NCBI RefSeq assembly: GCF_016650815.1
Contig: NZ_JAEKEZ010000016.1
Location: 1 to 64,000 of the forward strand
Reading direction: 5' to 3'
Length of the DNA: 64,000 nt
Source: Pseudomonas sp. TH31
GTDB lineage: Bacteria; Pseudomonadota; Gammaproteobacteria; Pseudomonadales; Pseudomonadaceae
The notes beneath the pieces were generated by a model. That model was not told the origin of the DNA. It saw nothing but the letters and a program-made list of their open reading frames with translations, and searched no databases. The position numbers and the translations under genes were made by a program. The first letter of the stretch is position 1. Every line of letters starts with the position of its first letter. Positions 1 through 9,002 of this stretch are shown here, piece by piece.

Positions 1-108
1 TTTTATGAGAACTTCATTGACGTGATGGTGACTATCAACGTTGGCGATGGCTGCGCAAAGCGCACCAACCGCCTAAGCTTGCTCAACTTGCCAGCCAAAG
101 GATATGCA

Positions 109-615
109 ATGCTTATTGTCTTCAGTGGCCTTCCGGGTACCGGAAAGACGACGATTGCGAGAGATCTTGTGACCAGGGTCGGCGCCCTGTATCTGCGGAT
201 CGATACGATTGAACAGGCGATCCGAGAGGCCGGAGTTCTGGCAGGAGACGTGGGGCGCAGCGGTTACAGGGTCGCTAACGAGCTTGCGCTGAGCAATCTT
301 CGCTTGGGTAACGCGGTCGTTGTTGACGGTGTCAACCCGGTAGACGAAAGCCGAAAGGCGTGGAGTGAAATAGCCACGCGTGCGGGTGTTCCATTGGTGA
401 ATATCCAAGTGGTTTGCTCTGATCAGCATGAACATCGACGACGGGTAGAGACCAGAAAGATCGATATTGCAGGGCTGACTCCGCCCACTTGGCAGTCGGT
501 ATTGGATCATGATTATGAAGCGTGGGATGAGCCTCCGTTTGAGATAGACACCGCCGTTACATCGCCAGCGGAGGCCGTGGCAACGATCACCCGGCAATTT
601 TTATCCAAGGTGTAG
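109..615 (+). CDS. Small P-loop kinase-like ATPase (AAA/zeta-type)
   Basis: Predicted soluble nucleotide-binding protein of 168 residues. A Walker A motif, GLPGTGKTT, starts at about residue 7, followed by a phosphotransferase-like fold (LRIDTIEQAI, then VVVDGVN as the probable Walker B strand) resembling small kinases that modify antibiotics, tRNA or sugars. The substrate cannot be told. I chose ATG 109 because AAAGGA lies 6 bases upstream and the motif then sits at the N-terminus; an earlier in-frame ATG would add 29 residues unlike the family. It is a stand-alone gene, about 140 bp before the next one on the same strand. Confidence 0.75.
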   Translation: MLIVFSGLPGTGKTTIARDLVTRVGALYLRIDTIEQAIREAGVLAGDVGRSGYRVANELALSNLRLGNAVVVDGVNPVDESRKAWSEIATRAGVPLVNIQVVCSDQHEHRRRVETRKIDIAGLTPPTWQSVLDHDYEAWDEPPFEIDTAVTSPAEAVATITRQFLSKV

Positions 616-755
616 CGTCGGCCAAAGGCAAACAAAGCAAGGTGTAATCGGCAGCGCCTGAACGCGAAGTCACTTGCAGGAGTTGTTCCTCCCAGGAGGT
701 CACTACCTGTGATACCGCTCGGCTGTGCAGGCATTTCAAGCAGAGGACAGCATTG

Positions 756-1829
756 ATGACGTTTTGCACCTTGATACTGGATGCGCCCGGCCCACCGTTA
801 CTCTTTGAGGAAATCGACCGATTCCTTGAGTACGACCTGGCAATTACCCTGAACCTTCACTACTTCGCCGACCCGGACAGCATCATTGGCCACTACGGTG
901 ATCGTCTGCGCTATGCCCACATCAACTGCCACGATAAACCGGCATTGATTGCCGCCATCCAGCAGAACGGCGGCTACAGCGTATTGAAGACCCGCTTGAA
1001 CATTCCACTCGATGGCGAGCTGATACAGGCCGCCGCGTCCCTGGCCAATCCTTTACGCGCAATCGCGCAGGCGGGGGTAGGGGTCAACCACATAGATCTG
1101 CAAGCGGCCAGGCGATCGGGCGTCGCCGTGCTCAATACCCCCGGTTCCAACGCTGTGGCTGTCGCCGAATATGTCCTGGCCCAAACACTGTATTTGTCCC
1201 GAGACCTCAATCAATACAACACCGAAACCCACAAAGGCCATTGGTCAAAAGGCAGCCTGGCGCCCACTGCGCAAATCGCCGAGCTGACCCTGGGCTTGGT
1301 GGGCACCGGTTGTATTGCCCAAACCGTGGCGCGCAAGGCCCAGGCACTGGGCATGAACGTGATGGCCACCGGCTCCGAGCGTTTCACCGAGCAACGTGCT
1401 CGCGACCTTGGCCTGGAACGGCGGGCAACCCTGGAGCAACTATTGGACGAGGCTGACGTGGTGTCCATTCACACCCCGTTAACGCCACAGACCCAGGGCT
1501 TGTTCGGCAGCGCCGCTTTTGCGCGAATGCGGCCCGGCTCGATCCTGATCAACACCGCCCGCGGCGGCATCATCGACGAGGATCAACTGGCGAGTTTCAT
1601 GACCCGGTTTCCGGGACACCTCAAAGCCGTTGCCATCGATACGTTCGCCCGGGAAAAAGATCAGTTCAACTCGCCCTTGGCGGGTATTGCCAACGCGATA
1701 CTGACGCCGCATATCGCCGGCAACACCCGTGCGGCGATTAGTCAGGCATCAAGGCAAATCGTCGACAAGATCCAGGCCTTCAGCCGCGGCGATATCGTGC
1801 AGGACTCAACCCCCGATATTCAGGTGTAA
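756..1829 (+). CDS. D-isomer-specific 2-hydroxyacid dehydrogenase
   Basis: NAD(P)-dependent oxidoreductase of 357 residues that interconverts a 2-oxoacid and a D-2-hydroxyacid in the cytoplasm. The Rossmann segment GLVGTGCIA is at about residue 180. The catalytic Arg is in NTARGGIIDE, the Glu in TFAREKD and the His in LTPHIAGNT. The N-terminal 90 residues are less typical of the family, so the substrate (glycerate, lactate, phosphonate or other) is open. ATG 756 is preceded by AGAGGA; TTG 753 is also in frame but less likely. A terminator follows the stop codon. Confidence 0.85.
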   Translation: MTFCTLILDAPGPPLLFEEIDRFLEYDLAITLNLHYFADPDSIIGHYGDRLRYAHINCHDKPALIAAIQQNGGYSVLKTRLNIPLDGELIQAAASLANPLRAIAQAGVGVNHIDLQAARRSGVAVLNTPGSNAVAVAEYVLAQTLYLSRDLNQYNTETHKGHWSKGSLAPTAQIAELTLGLVGTGCIAQTVARKAQALGMNVMATGSERFTEQRARDLGLERRATLEQLLDEADVVSIHTPLTPQTQGLFGSAAFARMRPGSILINTARGGIIDEDQLASFMTRFPGHLKAVAIDTFAREKDQFNSPLAGIANAILTPHIAGNTRAAISQASRQIVDKIQAFSRGDIVQDSTPDIQV

Positions 1830-1839
1830 CTCACCACTT

Positions 1840-1857
1840 AACGGCGGCCGTTTTTTG
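1840..1857 (+). terminator. Rho-independent terminator
   Basis: Five-base-pair stem AACGG/CCGTT around the loop CGG, running into six T residues, 10 bases after the dehydrogenase stop codon. Confidence 0.6.
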
Positions 1858-1892
1858 TTCAAGTCGAACAACTAACCTCTGCCGTGCAGCCC

Positions 1893-2300
1893 TCAACCCT
1901 CTTGAGGCCATTGATCTTCTATTTCAAACCACGACGCTTTCGACGATACGCACGTATGCCGCTGCTTTACTGCGTGAAACGGGGTATCGAGCGTACCGAT
2001 GGCGACCGAAATCCAATCCGCGAACGCGCCATTGGCGTCAGACCAGAACAGCGACGTGCCGCAATTCGAGCAGAACTGCCGGGTGACGCCGGCCGTCGAT
2101 TGATAGCGCCTCAGCGCATCTACGCGGCTCGCGACGGAAACGGCTGAGCGGGGCGCGCTGGCATATGTCGCGAACGCCGCGCCATGGGCCTTTCGGCATT
2201 TGACGCAGTGGCAGTGCGACACGGCTTTCAGTTGCGCCGACACCTCATACGTTACGGCGCCGCAGAGGCAACTTCCTTGATGAAATTCATCCATGTTCAT
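1893..2300 (-). CDS. GFA family (glutathione-dependent formaldehyde-activating enzyme-like) zinc protein
   Basis: Protein of 135 residues, the normal size for the GFA/CENP-V fold. Zinc-ligand clusters are visible: CLCG near residue 11, HCHCVKCRK near 30 and FCSNCG near 76. The family is named for glutathione adduct chemistry, but most members have no proven reaction. Here the sequence supports only a zinc-binding GFA fold. It is convergent with the dehydrogenase gene and marks the left edge of the Rhs island. Confidence 0.85.
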   Translation of the reverse strand: MNMDEFHQGSCLCGAVTYEVSAQLKAVSHCHCVKCRKAHGAAFATYASAPRSAVSVASRVDALRRYQSTAGVTRQFCSNCGTSLFWSDANGAFADWISVAIGTLDTPFHAVKQRHTCVSSKASWFEIEDQWPQEG

Positions 2301-2360
2301 CGGTTACTCAAATAAAAAAGGGAAGGGCAGGTACAGCCCAGCGAGCGTTTCGACGGTGCC

Positions 2361-2588
2361 TTAATCCTGAGTACGCCTGATCGCATTGGCGAGCGTGGCG
2401 GCTTGGCCTCTTAGCAAATCGAATGCCTCATTCAACTCAACATACCCCGGCTTCCAGGCAAATACGCCATCGACCGACTCTTGGCCCAGAACGAGATCAT
2501 TCAACGAACCCATTCCGCCATAAGCTGACAACAGGTACTCAATCCCACGGTAGTCAGCGTTCACCAGGAGCGTTCTGGCTTTACGCAT
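2361..2588 (-). CDS. Small conserved protein, probably 5'-truncated (DUF6966-like)
   Basis: The 75-residue product contains YLLSAYGGMGSLNDLVLGQ, which I recall as the hallmark of a small uncharacterised family (DUF6966), including members near polymorphic toxin loci. Family members usually carry an extra N-terminal helix. In-frame codons upstream of ATG 2588 still read like that helix (RDFLSSG) up to a TGA ten codons back, so the original start was probably lost. It lies downstream of the first Rhs module and could be an extra immunity or accessory gene. The function is unknown. Confidence 0.45.
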   Translation of the reverse strand: MRKARTLLVNADYRGIEYLLSAYGGMGSLNDLVLGQESVDGVFAWKPGYVELNEAFDLLRGQAATLANAIRRTQD

Positions 2589-2658
2589 CCCAGAAGAAAG
2601 AAAATCACGGTCGCATCACAGACGCGGTATCGACACCCAGACTCATTACCCCGTGTAC

Positions 2659-3075
2659 TCATTTGGTGTTGTATGTTTTTAACATTTCTTCTGAGCCGTC
2701 CCAGTTTGGAGGTGTTTTCCAATCCCTGTTTTTCTTTTTTCCAATTATTACGCCAGTAAGTGTGTTTTTTTCGTCATAAAAAATACGACCGTCCCAGTTG
2801 GGGGCGTCAATGAAGCGCATAGATATGATTGCGTCAGGTGCCATGCATGAAAGTGCGCTTATCAGCTCTTCAAGTCCAGGCATTGCTGATGAAGTACTAT
2901 TTGCAATTTTTTTTTGAATGGTGAGTTCTTCTTTGTACGCATTGCTAGATTTTTTTATAATGTAATCGTTTTTGTAAGTGAAATTTTCTTCAGCTAATTT
3001 TTCAATCAGTTGGGCAGATTTCATCCCGTTATCTGTGAGATGAAAATTCTGCTGTAAAAAATCTAATATATTCAT
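2659..3075 (-). CDS. Putative immunity protein of Rhs module 1
   Basis: AT-rich gene for a 138-residue soluble acidic/lysine-rich protein of no family I recognise. Its ATG overlaps the stop codon of the toxin-bearing Rhs module in an ATGA arrangement, the usual layout of a toxin and its cognate immunity gene. The low GC compared with the rhs core is typical of horizontally shuffled toxin-immunity cassettes. The expected role is to bind and neutralise the ADP-ribosyltransferase-like domain encoded just upstream. That role is inferred from position only. Confidence 0.6.
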   Translation of the reverse strand: MNILDFLQQNFHLTDNGMKSAQLIEKLAEENFTYKNDYIIKKSSNAYKEELTIQKKIANSTSSAMPGLEELISALSCMAPDAIISMRFIDAPNWDGRIFYDEKNTLTGVIIGKKKNRDWKTPPNWDGSEEMLKTYNTK

Positions 3076-4055
3076 GGTTTAAATACCTCGATATCTCCAT
3101 TGCGAGGACCTTTCATGAGGACTTCTTGCTCTCCCCAACGGTCTTCGGAATACTGCCATGACCACTTATCCCCTTCCTTTGGGGCACCGATTTTGACTCT
3201 CAGAATAAGGCCGTCCTCTTTCGCAAACTGCCTAGCGATATCAGGTGATCTTGTCCATGAAGTATAGGGGCTGTCTCCTGAGTGTCCTCCATAATTGTGA
3301 TCATCAGGGTTTACTACGCCATCAATCTTTCCGGGAGTTACTTTTCCGGAAAATGCGTCAGTTTCCGCAGGATGCCCCTTATGAACGCCGCGGTACAGAT
3401 ATCCTTCCTCTGGAGTGCTTGGGAGGCGAGGAAGATTCTCGTATGTTGTTTCCCGAGACTGGTTTGATTGTTTCTCGTCAGGACCGTCGCAAGGTTCGCA
3501 GCTCAGCCCCAACGGATCCACCCACCCCGTAGGGTTAGGCACGTACTGGTAGTTGTTCAACCCGCCTGCAAGCTTTATCGGATCTGGCGTCAGATACCGC
3601 CCAGTGCCCGGATTGTAGTAGCGATGCCGGTTGTAATGTAAGCCCGTCTCAGCATCGAAGTATTGACCCTGGAAACGCAACGGGTTGTCGATTTCAGCAA
3701 CGTCGAGTGCGGCGAGGTTGCCGTAGGCGCGGTATTTCGCCGACCACATGATCTCGCCGCTGTAGTCGTTGAGTTCTTGTGGGGTGCCGAGGTGGTCGAG
3801 TTGGTAGTAGAACGGCTCGGCTTTGAGCGGGCCTTCGCCCTCGAGCATCGCCAAGGGCCGGAAGGAGCCCGGCTCGTAGATGTAGCTGCGATAGCGGTTA
3901 TTGGCGCTTTCGGCGATAAGGCGTTCGCCTTGCCACAGGAACTCTGTGGTGTGGCCGTCGACGGTTTTGGCGATACGGCGGCCGAAGGCGTCGTACTTGT
4001 AGCTTGCAACACTGCCGCTGGGGAGGCTGACACCGATGAGGCGGTGTTGGCAGTC
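3072..4055 (-). CDS. Displaced Rhs C-terminal module 1 with ADP-ribosyltransferase-like toxin
   Basis: Only the last part of an Rhs shell is present: the hyper-conserved core ending PTGWVDPLGL, then a variable C-terminal domain. The toxin has the R-S-E signature of arginine-type ADP-ribosyltransferases: YLYRGV (R), SPYTSWT (S-T-S-like strand) and EQEVL (ExE). Homology to the other rhs copies stops abruptly at 4055, where an IS-like end begins, so there is no N-terminus, no translation start for the core and no PAAR domain. Such orphan modules act as a reservoir from which a full-length rhs can acquire a new toxin by recombination. The target is not predictable. Confidence 0.7.
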   Translation of the reverse strand, partial: DCQHRLIGVSLPSGSVASYKYDAFGRRIAKTVDGHTTEFLWQGERLIAESANNRYRSYIYEPGSFRPLAMLEGEGPLKAEPFYYQLDHLGTPQELNDYSGEIMWSAKYRAYGNLAALDVAEIDNPLRFQGQYFDAETGLHYNRHRYYNPGTGRYLTPDPIKLAGGLNNYQYVPNPTGWVDPLGLSCEPCDGPDEKQSNQSRETTYENLPRLPSTPEEGYLYRGVHKGHPAETDAFSGKVTPGKIDGVVNPDDHNYGGHSGDSPYTSWTRSPDIARQFAKEDGLILRVKIGAPKEGDKWSWQYSEDRWGEQEVLMKGPRNGDIEVFKP

Positions 4056-4200
4056 TGATTGAAAACTGACCCACCGGGGATCAGCTTTTGATCGGCATCA
4101 AAAGAATGAGTGATCTCAGCGTTTTGGATCGACTCGCCACTTTCAAAATCGGCAGTGGTCGAAGTCAGCCAGAACACATGACTACTTCAGACCATCCCTA
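4056..4200. mobile_element. Probable terminal fragment of an IS21-like element
   Basis: The rhs core homology is cut at 4055/4056 and replaced by a sequence starting TGATTGAAAACTGACCCA, which resembles the TG-starting outer ends of IS21-family elements. About 140 bp of unrelated sequence follows without a transposase gene. I read it as the remnant of an insertion or deletion that decapitated Rhs module 1. The family assignment is from memory of such termini and not certain. Confidence 0.35.
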
Positions 4201-4211
4201 AACGCCGCTCT

Positions 4212-4640
4212 CTAATCACTCCATGAACATACAAACTCATCAACGTTTGAGGCAACAAAGAAGGCTTCACCTGAACTCGGATCAAAAATCTCAACCGCAA
4301 TGGAGGACGTTTTGAAATTCAGGCAAACCAAGTAGCCACCTGCCTCTCTTGCTACAGGGACCATTTCTTGAGGACGCCCAGGAGGTTTTCCTGCCCCTAA
4401 GTACCATGAGATGGTATACGGAGTCACATCAGGCGAGAACGAAAAGAATTCGCTTATACAAGTCCCTTTGTCGCCATATGAAAATGAAGATATTTCCGGT
4501 ATGGCTTCATCAGAGTATTTGACTAGATCCAAAAATGAATTTGGGAAAGCTACTCCAAGTAGTTTTTGTACTTGGGAAATCGTATGGCAATCAACTGAGG
4601 ATGCTGGATCAATCTCGAACGAATTTCAGTCGAATTTCAT
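4212..4640 (-). pseudogene. SMI1/KNR4 (SUKH)-like immunity gene with premature TGA at codon 5
   Basis: From ATG 4640, preceded by GGGAG, the frame reads MKFD, then TGA (4628-4626), then continues open for 137 codons as a SUKH-type protein (VQKLLGVAFPNSFLDLVKYS, later AGGYLVCLNF). A Trp codon (TGG) at this place would restore a normal protein with the family-like start MKFDWNSFEI. No good internal start lies before the conserved helix; TTG 4532 would delete it. It lies behind the SUKH gene of module 2 and looks like an extra or orphan immunity gene that has decayed. Confidence 0.6.
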
Positions 4641-4833
4641 ATACGGCTCCCGCTCAGTTAATAAATCTGCTCCCCATTTTCTTGGAGACGGTGGGAGCGT
4701 GCAAGTTTATGGGAGCCTATCGTTTCGGCGGGGCAATTTCCGAACCTTGTCTAGATGCATTCCCATTCAGCAAGCAAAAAGAGAACGGGGTTATTTTCGT
4801 GAGTGTATATAAAATACACCTGTCCTATTTTCT

Positions 4834-5268
4834 TTATTCTGCTGGCGAAAGGTACCACCTGATAAACTCAAAAAATCCACTCCATTTTGGAGGAATCAGG
4901 CCAGATACGAAGTCTTCTTGCTGAGCTAAGTCGAAGTCCCAAACGCCACCACTATTTTTGTCCAGCAAGTAACCTCCCTCACCTTGCAAGGATGTGAAGC
5001 CTATGTAATTTTCTGGTAGCTCCCACATGTCGTGAATGAACTCGGTACCCATCAAGATCTGCTCTGTAGGCTCGGATACGTCACAAATGTACTCATCAGA
5101 TACAGAGCTATTAAAATTAGCAGGTAGGTAATTTATATAAATACTACCGAACTCGCTGTCTGGAGAGACTCCTAGTTTTTCAAGGGCGCTTATAGCCAAG
5201 TCCTTGTCGGTTCTATGTATGCTGTCTGGCTGCTTTTCTATCAGGCTAACTAAGTCTTGGGGTATCAT
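4834..5268 (-). CDS. SMI1/KNR4 (SUKH) family immunity protein of Rhs module 2
   Basis: Protein of 144 residues with the SUKH-type pattern YIGFTSLQGEGGYLLD followed by WDFDLAQ and WSGFFEFIRWYLS. SUKH proteins are a broad immunity superfamily frequently paired with nuclease toxins. I chose ATG 5268 because it overlaps the TGA of the upstream Rhs module (ATGA), giving translational coupling; a 10-codon longer frame would lie inside the toxin gene. It is expected to protect against the LHH/HNH nuclease domain. GC is lower than in the rhs core. Confidence 0.75.
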   Translation of the reverse strand: MIPQDLVSLIEKQPDSIHRTDKDLAISALEKLGVSPDSEFGSIYINYLPANFNSSVSDEYICDVSEPTEQILMGTEFIHDMWELPENYIGFTSLQGEGGYLLDKNSGGVWDFDLAQQEDFVSGLIPPKWSGFFEFIRWYLSPAE

Positions 5269-8200
5269 TTTTTTACCTCGGTTGCACGATCCCTCCAATA
5301 TTGAGGAACCTCTTTGTCAAATAGCTCTCTGTCTACAGGTGCGTCAGGGTTTTTATTTCTTCCATAAGGGTGAATTGCTTTGCCTCCCTTGTCTTTCTTC
5401 GTCTGAAGGTGAGTCTTTCGGCTCAGTTCGAAGAGGGGGCCTTTACCATTTTGTCTAGAGTGGTGAAGTTGCAATTGCTCCGGCACACCGTCTTTCATCA
5501 CAAACGGAGACCCGCCTTCCTTAGCTCGTTGATAATTTGACTTTCCTCCTACTTCCATGTCCCAGTCAATGTCTTGCTGGAAGACCTTATATTCATTACC
5601 AGTTCCTTTGCCTCGGGCTTTCCATGTTGTCTCTTTTTTAAAGAACTTTGGATTCTTACCGCTTTCAGGCCCCGGGGCATCCGGTGCACCTTCATTAACC
5701 TTAGCGTCAGTTTCAGGAGACTCAAGTCTTGATGGAGGCTTACACCCATCCGCTCCCGGACAGTTATCCAACCCCAATGGATCCACCCACCCCGTAGGGT
5801 TAGGCACGTACTGGTAGTTGTTCAACCCGCCTGCAAGCTTGATCGGATCCGGCGTCAGATACCGTCCAGTGCCCGGATTGTAGTAGCGATGCCGGTTGTA
5901 ATGTAAGCCCGTTTCCGCATCGAAGTACTGAGCCTGGAAGCGCAGCGGGTTGTCGATTTCGGCAACGTCCAGGACGGCGAGGTTGCCGTAGGCGCGATAT
6001 TTCGCCGACCACATGATCTCGCCGCTGTAGTCAGTGAGCTCCTGCGGGGTGCCGAGGTGATCGAGTTGGTAGTAGAACGGCTCAGCTTTGAGTGGGCCTT
6101 CGCCGTCGAGCATCGCCAAGGGACGGAAGGAGCCCGGCTCGTAGATGTAGCTGCGATAACGGTTGTCGGCACTTTCGGCGATCAGGCGTTCGTCTTGCCA
6201 GAGGAATTCCGTGGTGTGGCCATCGACAGTTTTGGCGATACGGCGGCCGAAGGCGTCGTACTTGTAGCTTGCGATGCTGCCGCCGGGGAGGCTGACGCCG
6301 ATGAGGCGGTGTTGGCAGTCGTAACGGTATTCGGTGACGAGCTTTTGCCCGGTGCCGCGACGTTCGCTCGCGAGGTTGCCGTAGGCATCGTAATCGTAGT
6401 GTCGATCGCCCTGCATCAGCAGGCGGTTGCCTTTGACGTTGGCCAGATTGGCGGTTGGTTGGTCGCCTTGGCCCAAGAGGTTGCCTGCCGGATCGTGGGC
6501 GAAGCTTTCCGGAGTGGCGCCTCGAACGTTGATCAAACGGTCGAGCGGGTCGTAGTGATAACTACGATTGCCTTTCCGGCTGTCATTGATGCCGGCGAGG
6601 TTGCCGTTTGCATCGTAAGCGTAGCGACGCTGGAACAGGTTGCGATCCTGCTGGCTAACACTGTGGGCTTGGAGGCGACCTTGTTCGTCGTATTGGTATT
6701 GGCTGAGCAACAGACCCTGTTGACGCTGCTGTTCGCGACCTGCGCTGAACTGGTGAGTGGTCAGGCGCGAACCGTTGAGGTCGATGCTGCTCAGTTGACC
6801 GCCTTGTTGGTGGCGATAATCAAGCTTGCTGCCGTCTGGGAGGCGGCAGTGTTTCAGTTGGCCTACGGTGTCGTACTCGTAACGCAGGGTTCCCCAACCT
6901 TGGTGCTCGGTGATCAGGCGGTCTTGCAGGTCGTATTCGTAAGCGAGTGGCCAGTGGCCGTCGTCGACGTTTACAAGGCGGCCAAGGGCGTCGTAGCTGT
7001 AGTGAATTTCCTCGCCATCAGCCAGGGTTTTCACCAGCAAGCGGCCAGCGGCATCGCGCTGGTATTCGGTAATCAGTTCGCTACCGTCGTCGCCGAACTC
7101 GGTTTTCTTCAACAACTGACCATTAAGGTCGTATTCATACGCGGTACGACGACCATCGAAGCCGGTTTCCTGCTGGATAAGGCCGTTCGGGTAGTAATCG
7201 AGGTGGTAGTGCTCGCCACGTTCGTTTTCGATCTCGCTGAGCAGCAGACGTGCGTTGTCGTAGCGATAGCGCAGTTGGCTGCCATCCGGGTTGATGCGGC
7301 GGCTGATCAGGTGCAGGTTATCGGCATATTCGTAGCGGGTGACTCGGCCCAGCTCATCGCGCTCGGCGGTGACGCGGCCGTATGGGTTGTAACTGAACGC
7401 GCGCGTAGCCCCACCGGGCAGGGTGATTTGCGCGAGCCGGTTAGCCGCATCCCATTGGTATTGGGTGATTGCGCCGCTTTCGTCCTGACGGGTGATCTGC
7501 CGACCCAACGCGTCGTAGCGGTACTTGCGCTGACCACCGTCCGGCAGTTGCTCTTCGAGCAGTTGCCCGAGATTGTTCCATCCCAGTTGATGACGGCTGC
7601 CATCCGGATGACGGATTTCTAGAAGACGGCCCTGGCGGTCATAGTTGTAGTGGGTCGAATTACCATCAGGGTCGATTTGTTCAGTGATATCGCCTTGGTC
7701 ATTGCGCCAATATATCCACTTCGCCGGGCCACGATTCACTACACGGACGTAGCCGTGGTAATACTCGTAAGAGGTCGGGGTGTCTTCGGGTGGGATGACC
7801 GCGATCAGTCGGCCTGCTTCGTTGTATTGGTATTCGGTGACGGCGCCGAGTGGATCTTTCTCGGCGATCAGGCGGCCTTTGTCGTCGTAGGCCTTGAGGT
7901 GCTCCGCACCGTCCGGATCAACCTTGGCGACCAGTCGAGCCTTATCGTCGTGGGTGTAGACCTCTTCGCTGCCGTCAGCATTGGTAACCGTGACGCTGCC
8001 TTTGTCATCCCAGGCGTAATGCGCGTCCATCTGCGAGAAGCTAGCCCAGTGATGGATGCATCGCGCCGATTTACCTTCTTTTTCCCATTCCCAATAGAAA
8101 CTGGCGCCGCCGGCGAGTTGCCGCTCAAGAATGACGTTCTGGTCGTTGTAGGCATAACGCTCGGTTTCGCCGGCGGCGTTTTTGGCTTCGATCAGGCGGT

Positions 8201-8460
8201 GCTGGGCGTCGTAACTGTAGGTGACCAGAGTCTGGATGGTGCTCCAGGCGTCTTCCAGATTGTCCGCGGGGATGAACTGCTGGTAGTCGATGGCGACGAT
8301 GTGCTTGCGGTCGTAACGTACGAGGAGGGCCCGCCCGACACCGTTATCGACACGTTTGATTCGCCCGTGGATGTCACGGGTAATGTGCAGACGATTGCCG
8401 TAATCGTCACTGATGGCAATCAGCGTCGCGCCTTTGGTGTTGTAGCGGAAGTGGTTAATC
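5265..8460 (-). CDS. Rhs-repeat protein, N-terminally truncated, with LHH/HNH nuclease toxin (module 2)
   Basis: The open frame runs 1,065 codons from just after a TAG at 8463-8461. The first ATG is 8030, giving 921 residues. It contains many YD-type repeats (YDxxGRLxxxxxxDG), the conserved core RYYNPGTGRYLTPDP and the boundary PTGWVDPLGL. The C-terminal domain has LQLHHSRQNGKGPLFEL, the signature of LHH nucleases of the HNH/Endo VII superfamily, a DNase expected to act in the target cytoplasm. Upstream homology ends at a palindromic element, so the PAAR/transmembrane N-terminus normal for T6SS Rhs effectors is missing. It may be a silent donor module. Confidence 0.8.
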
Positions 8461-8464
8461 TAAC

Positions 8465-8521
8465 CAAAAGGGGATAGATTTATTTTCGTGATTGCGTGGA
8501 AAATAAATCTGTCCCCTTTGT
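8465..8521. repeat. 20-bp inverted repeat element at the truncated rhs 5' end
   Basis: The arms at 8467-8486 and 8500-8519 match at 19 of 20 positions around a 13-base spacer. The arm contains the motif rich in AAATAAATCTGTCCCC that recurs in Pseudomonas genomes near REP-associated transposases. Fragments of the same motif occur at about 4662 and 60207. Here it sits exactly where rhs homology stops. The rest of the 8462-8690 gap shows no convincing gene. Confidence 0.6.
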
Positions 8522-8690
8522 TTCTTTCTGAAAGCAATTCTGCGTTCGGCTTTATAACTCCCTCCGCCAGCTCTGCGTTGAGCTTGTGGTGCTTCGTAAT
8601 GGGGGTTCCTTTCTGCGTAGAGGGGCCAGGAAGGGGGCAGGTTATTTCAAGAGTGGATAAAGATAAACCTGCTTCAATGATTTGTTATTT

Positions 8691-9002
8691 TCATGCTCGA
8701 AATTTAATTATCGGTATATTAAGTTTGTTGAGCGATTGGATGAAGTCATTTAGTGTGGGGTTTTTTGACAGCTTTAGAAAGTCGAGTATCCAGAGTGCGT
8801 TTAGTTCGATAAATAAAGGTGTCCAGTCGGGGTCGGACGCTTCAGCCTCTGGTAACTCGAATCCCGATAGCCCATGGCCTTTCCCTGCTGAAAACAACAA
8901 GCATTTATGCTCGTAGGAGTACGCGATAAATTTCGGCCAGTCCGAATCGTGAGGGCTGTCTGACGGAATGTCTTTCTTTGCTAAAATAAAATAGTCTTTC
9001 AT
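8691..9002 (-). CDS. Putative immunity protein of Rhs module 3
   Basis: AT-rich gene for a 103-residue acidic protein of no recognised family. Its ATG shares one base with the TAA stop of the Rhs module upstream (TAATG), so the two are translationally coupled. Position, size and composition fit an immunity protein for the TreTu-like toxin domain. It has no signal peptide or membrane segment, so it would act in the cytoplasm. The role is inferred only from context. Confidence 0.6.
   Translation of the reverse strand: MKDYFILAKKDIPSDSPHDSDWPKFIAYSYEHKCLLFSAGKGHGLSGFELPEAEASDPDWTPLFIELNALWILDFLKLSKNPTLNDFIQSLNKLNIPIIKFRA

Noticed and set aside
6057..7622. Long plus-strand open frame (521 codons) opposite the rhs gene
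   Set aside because: It is antisense to the strongly coding rhs repeats, of valine/alanine-rich low complexity, without ribosome site or family resemblance.
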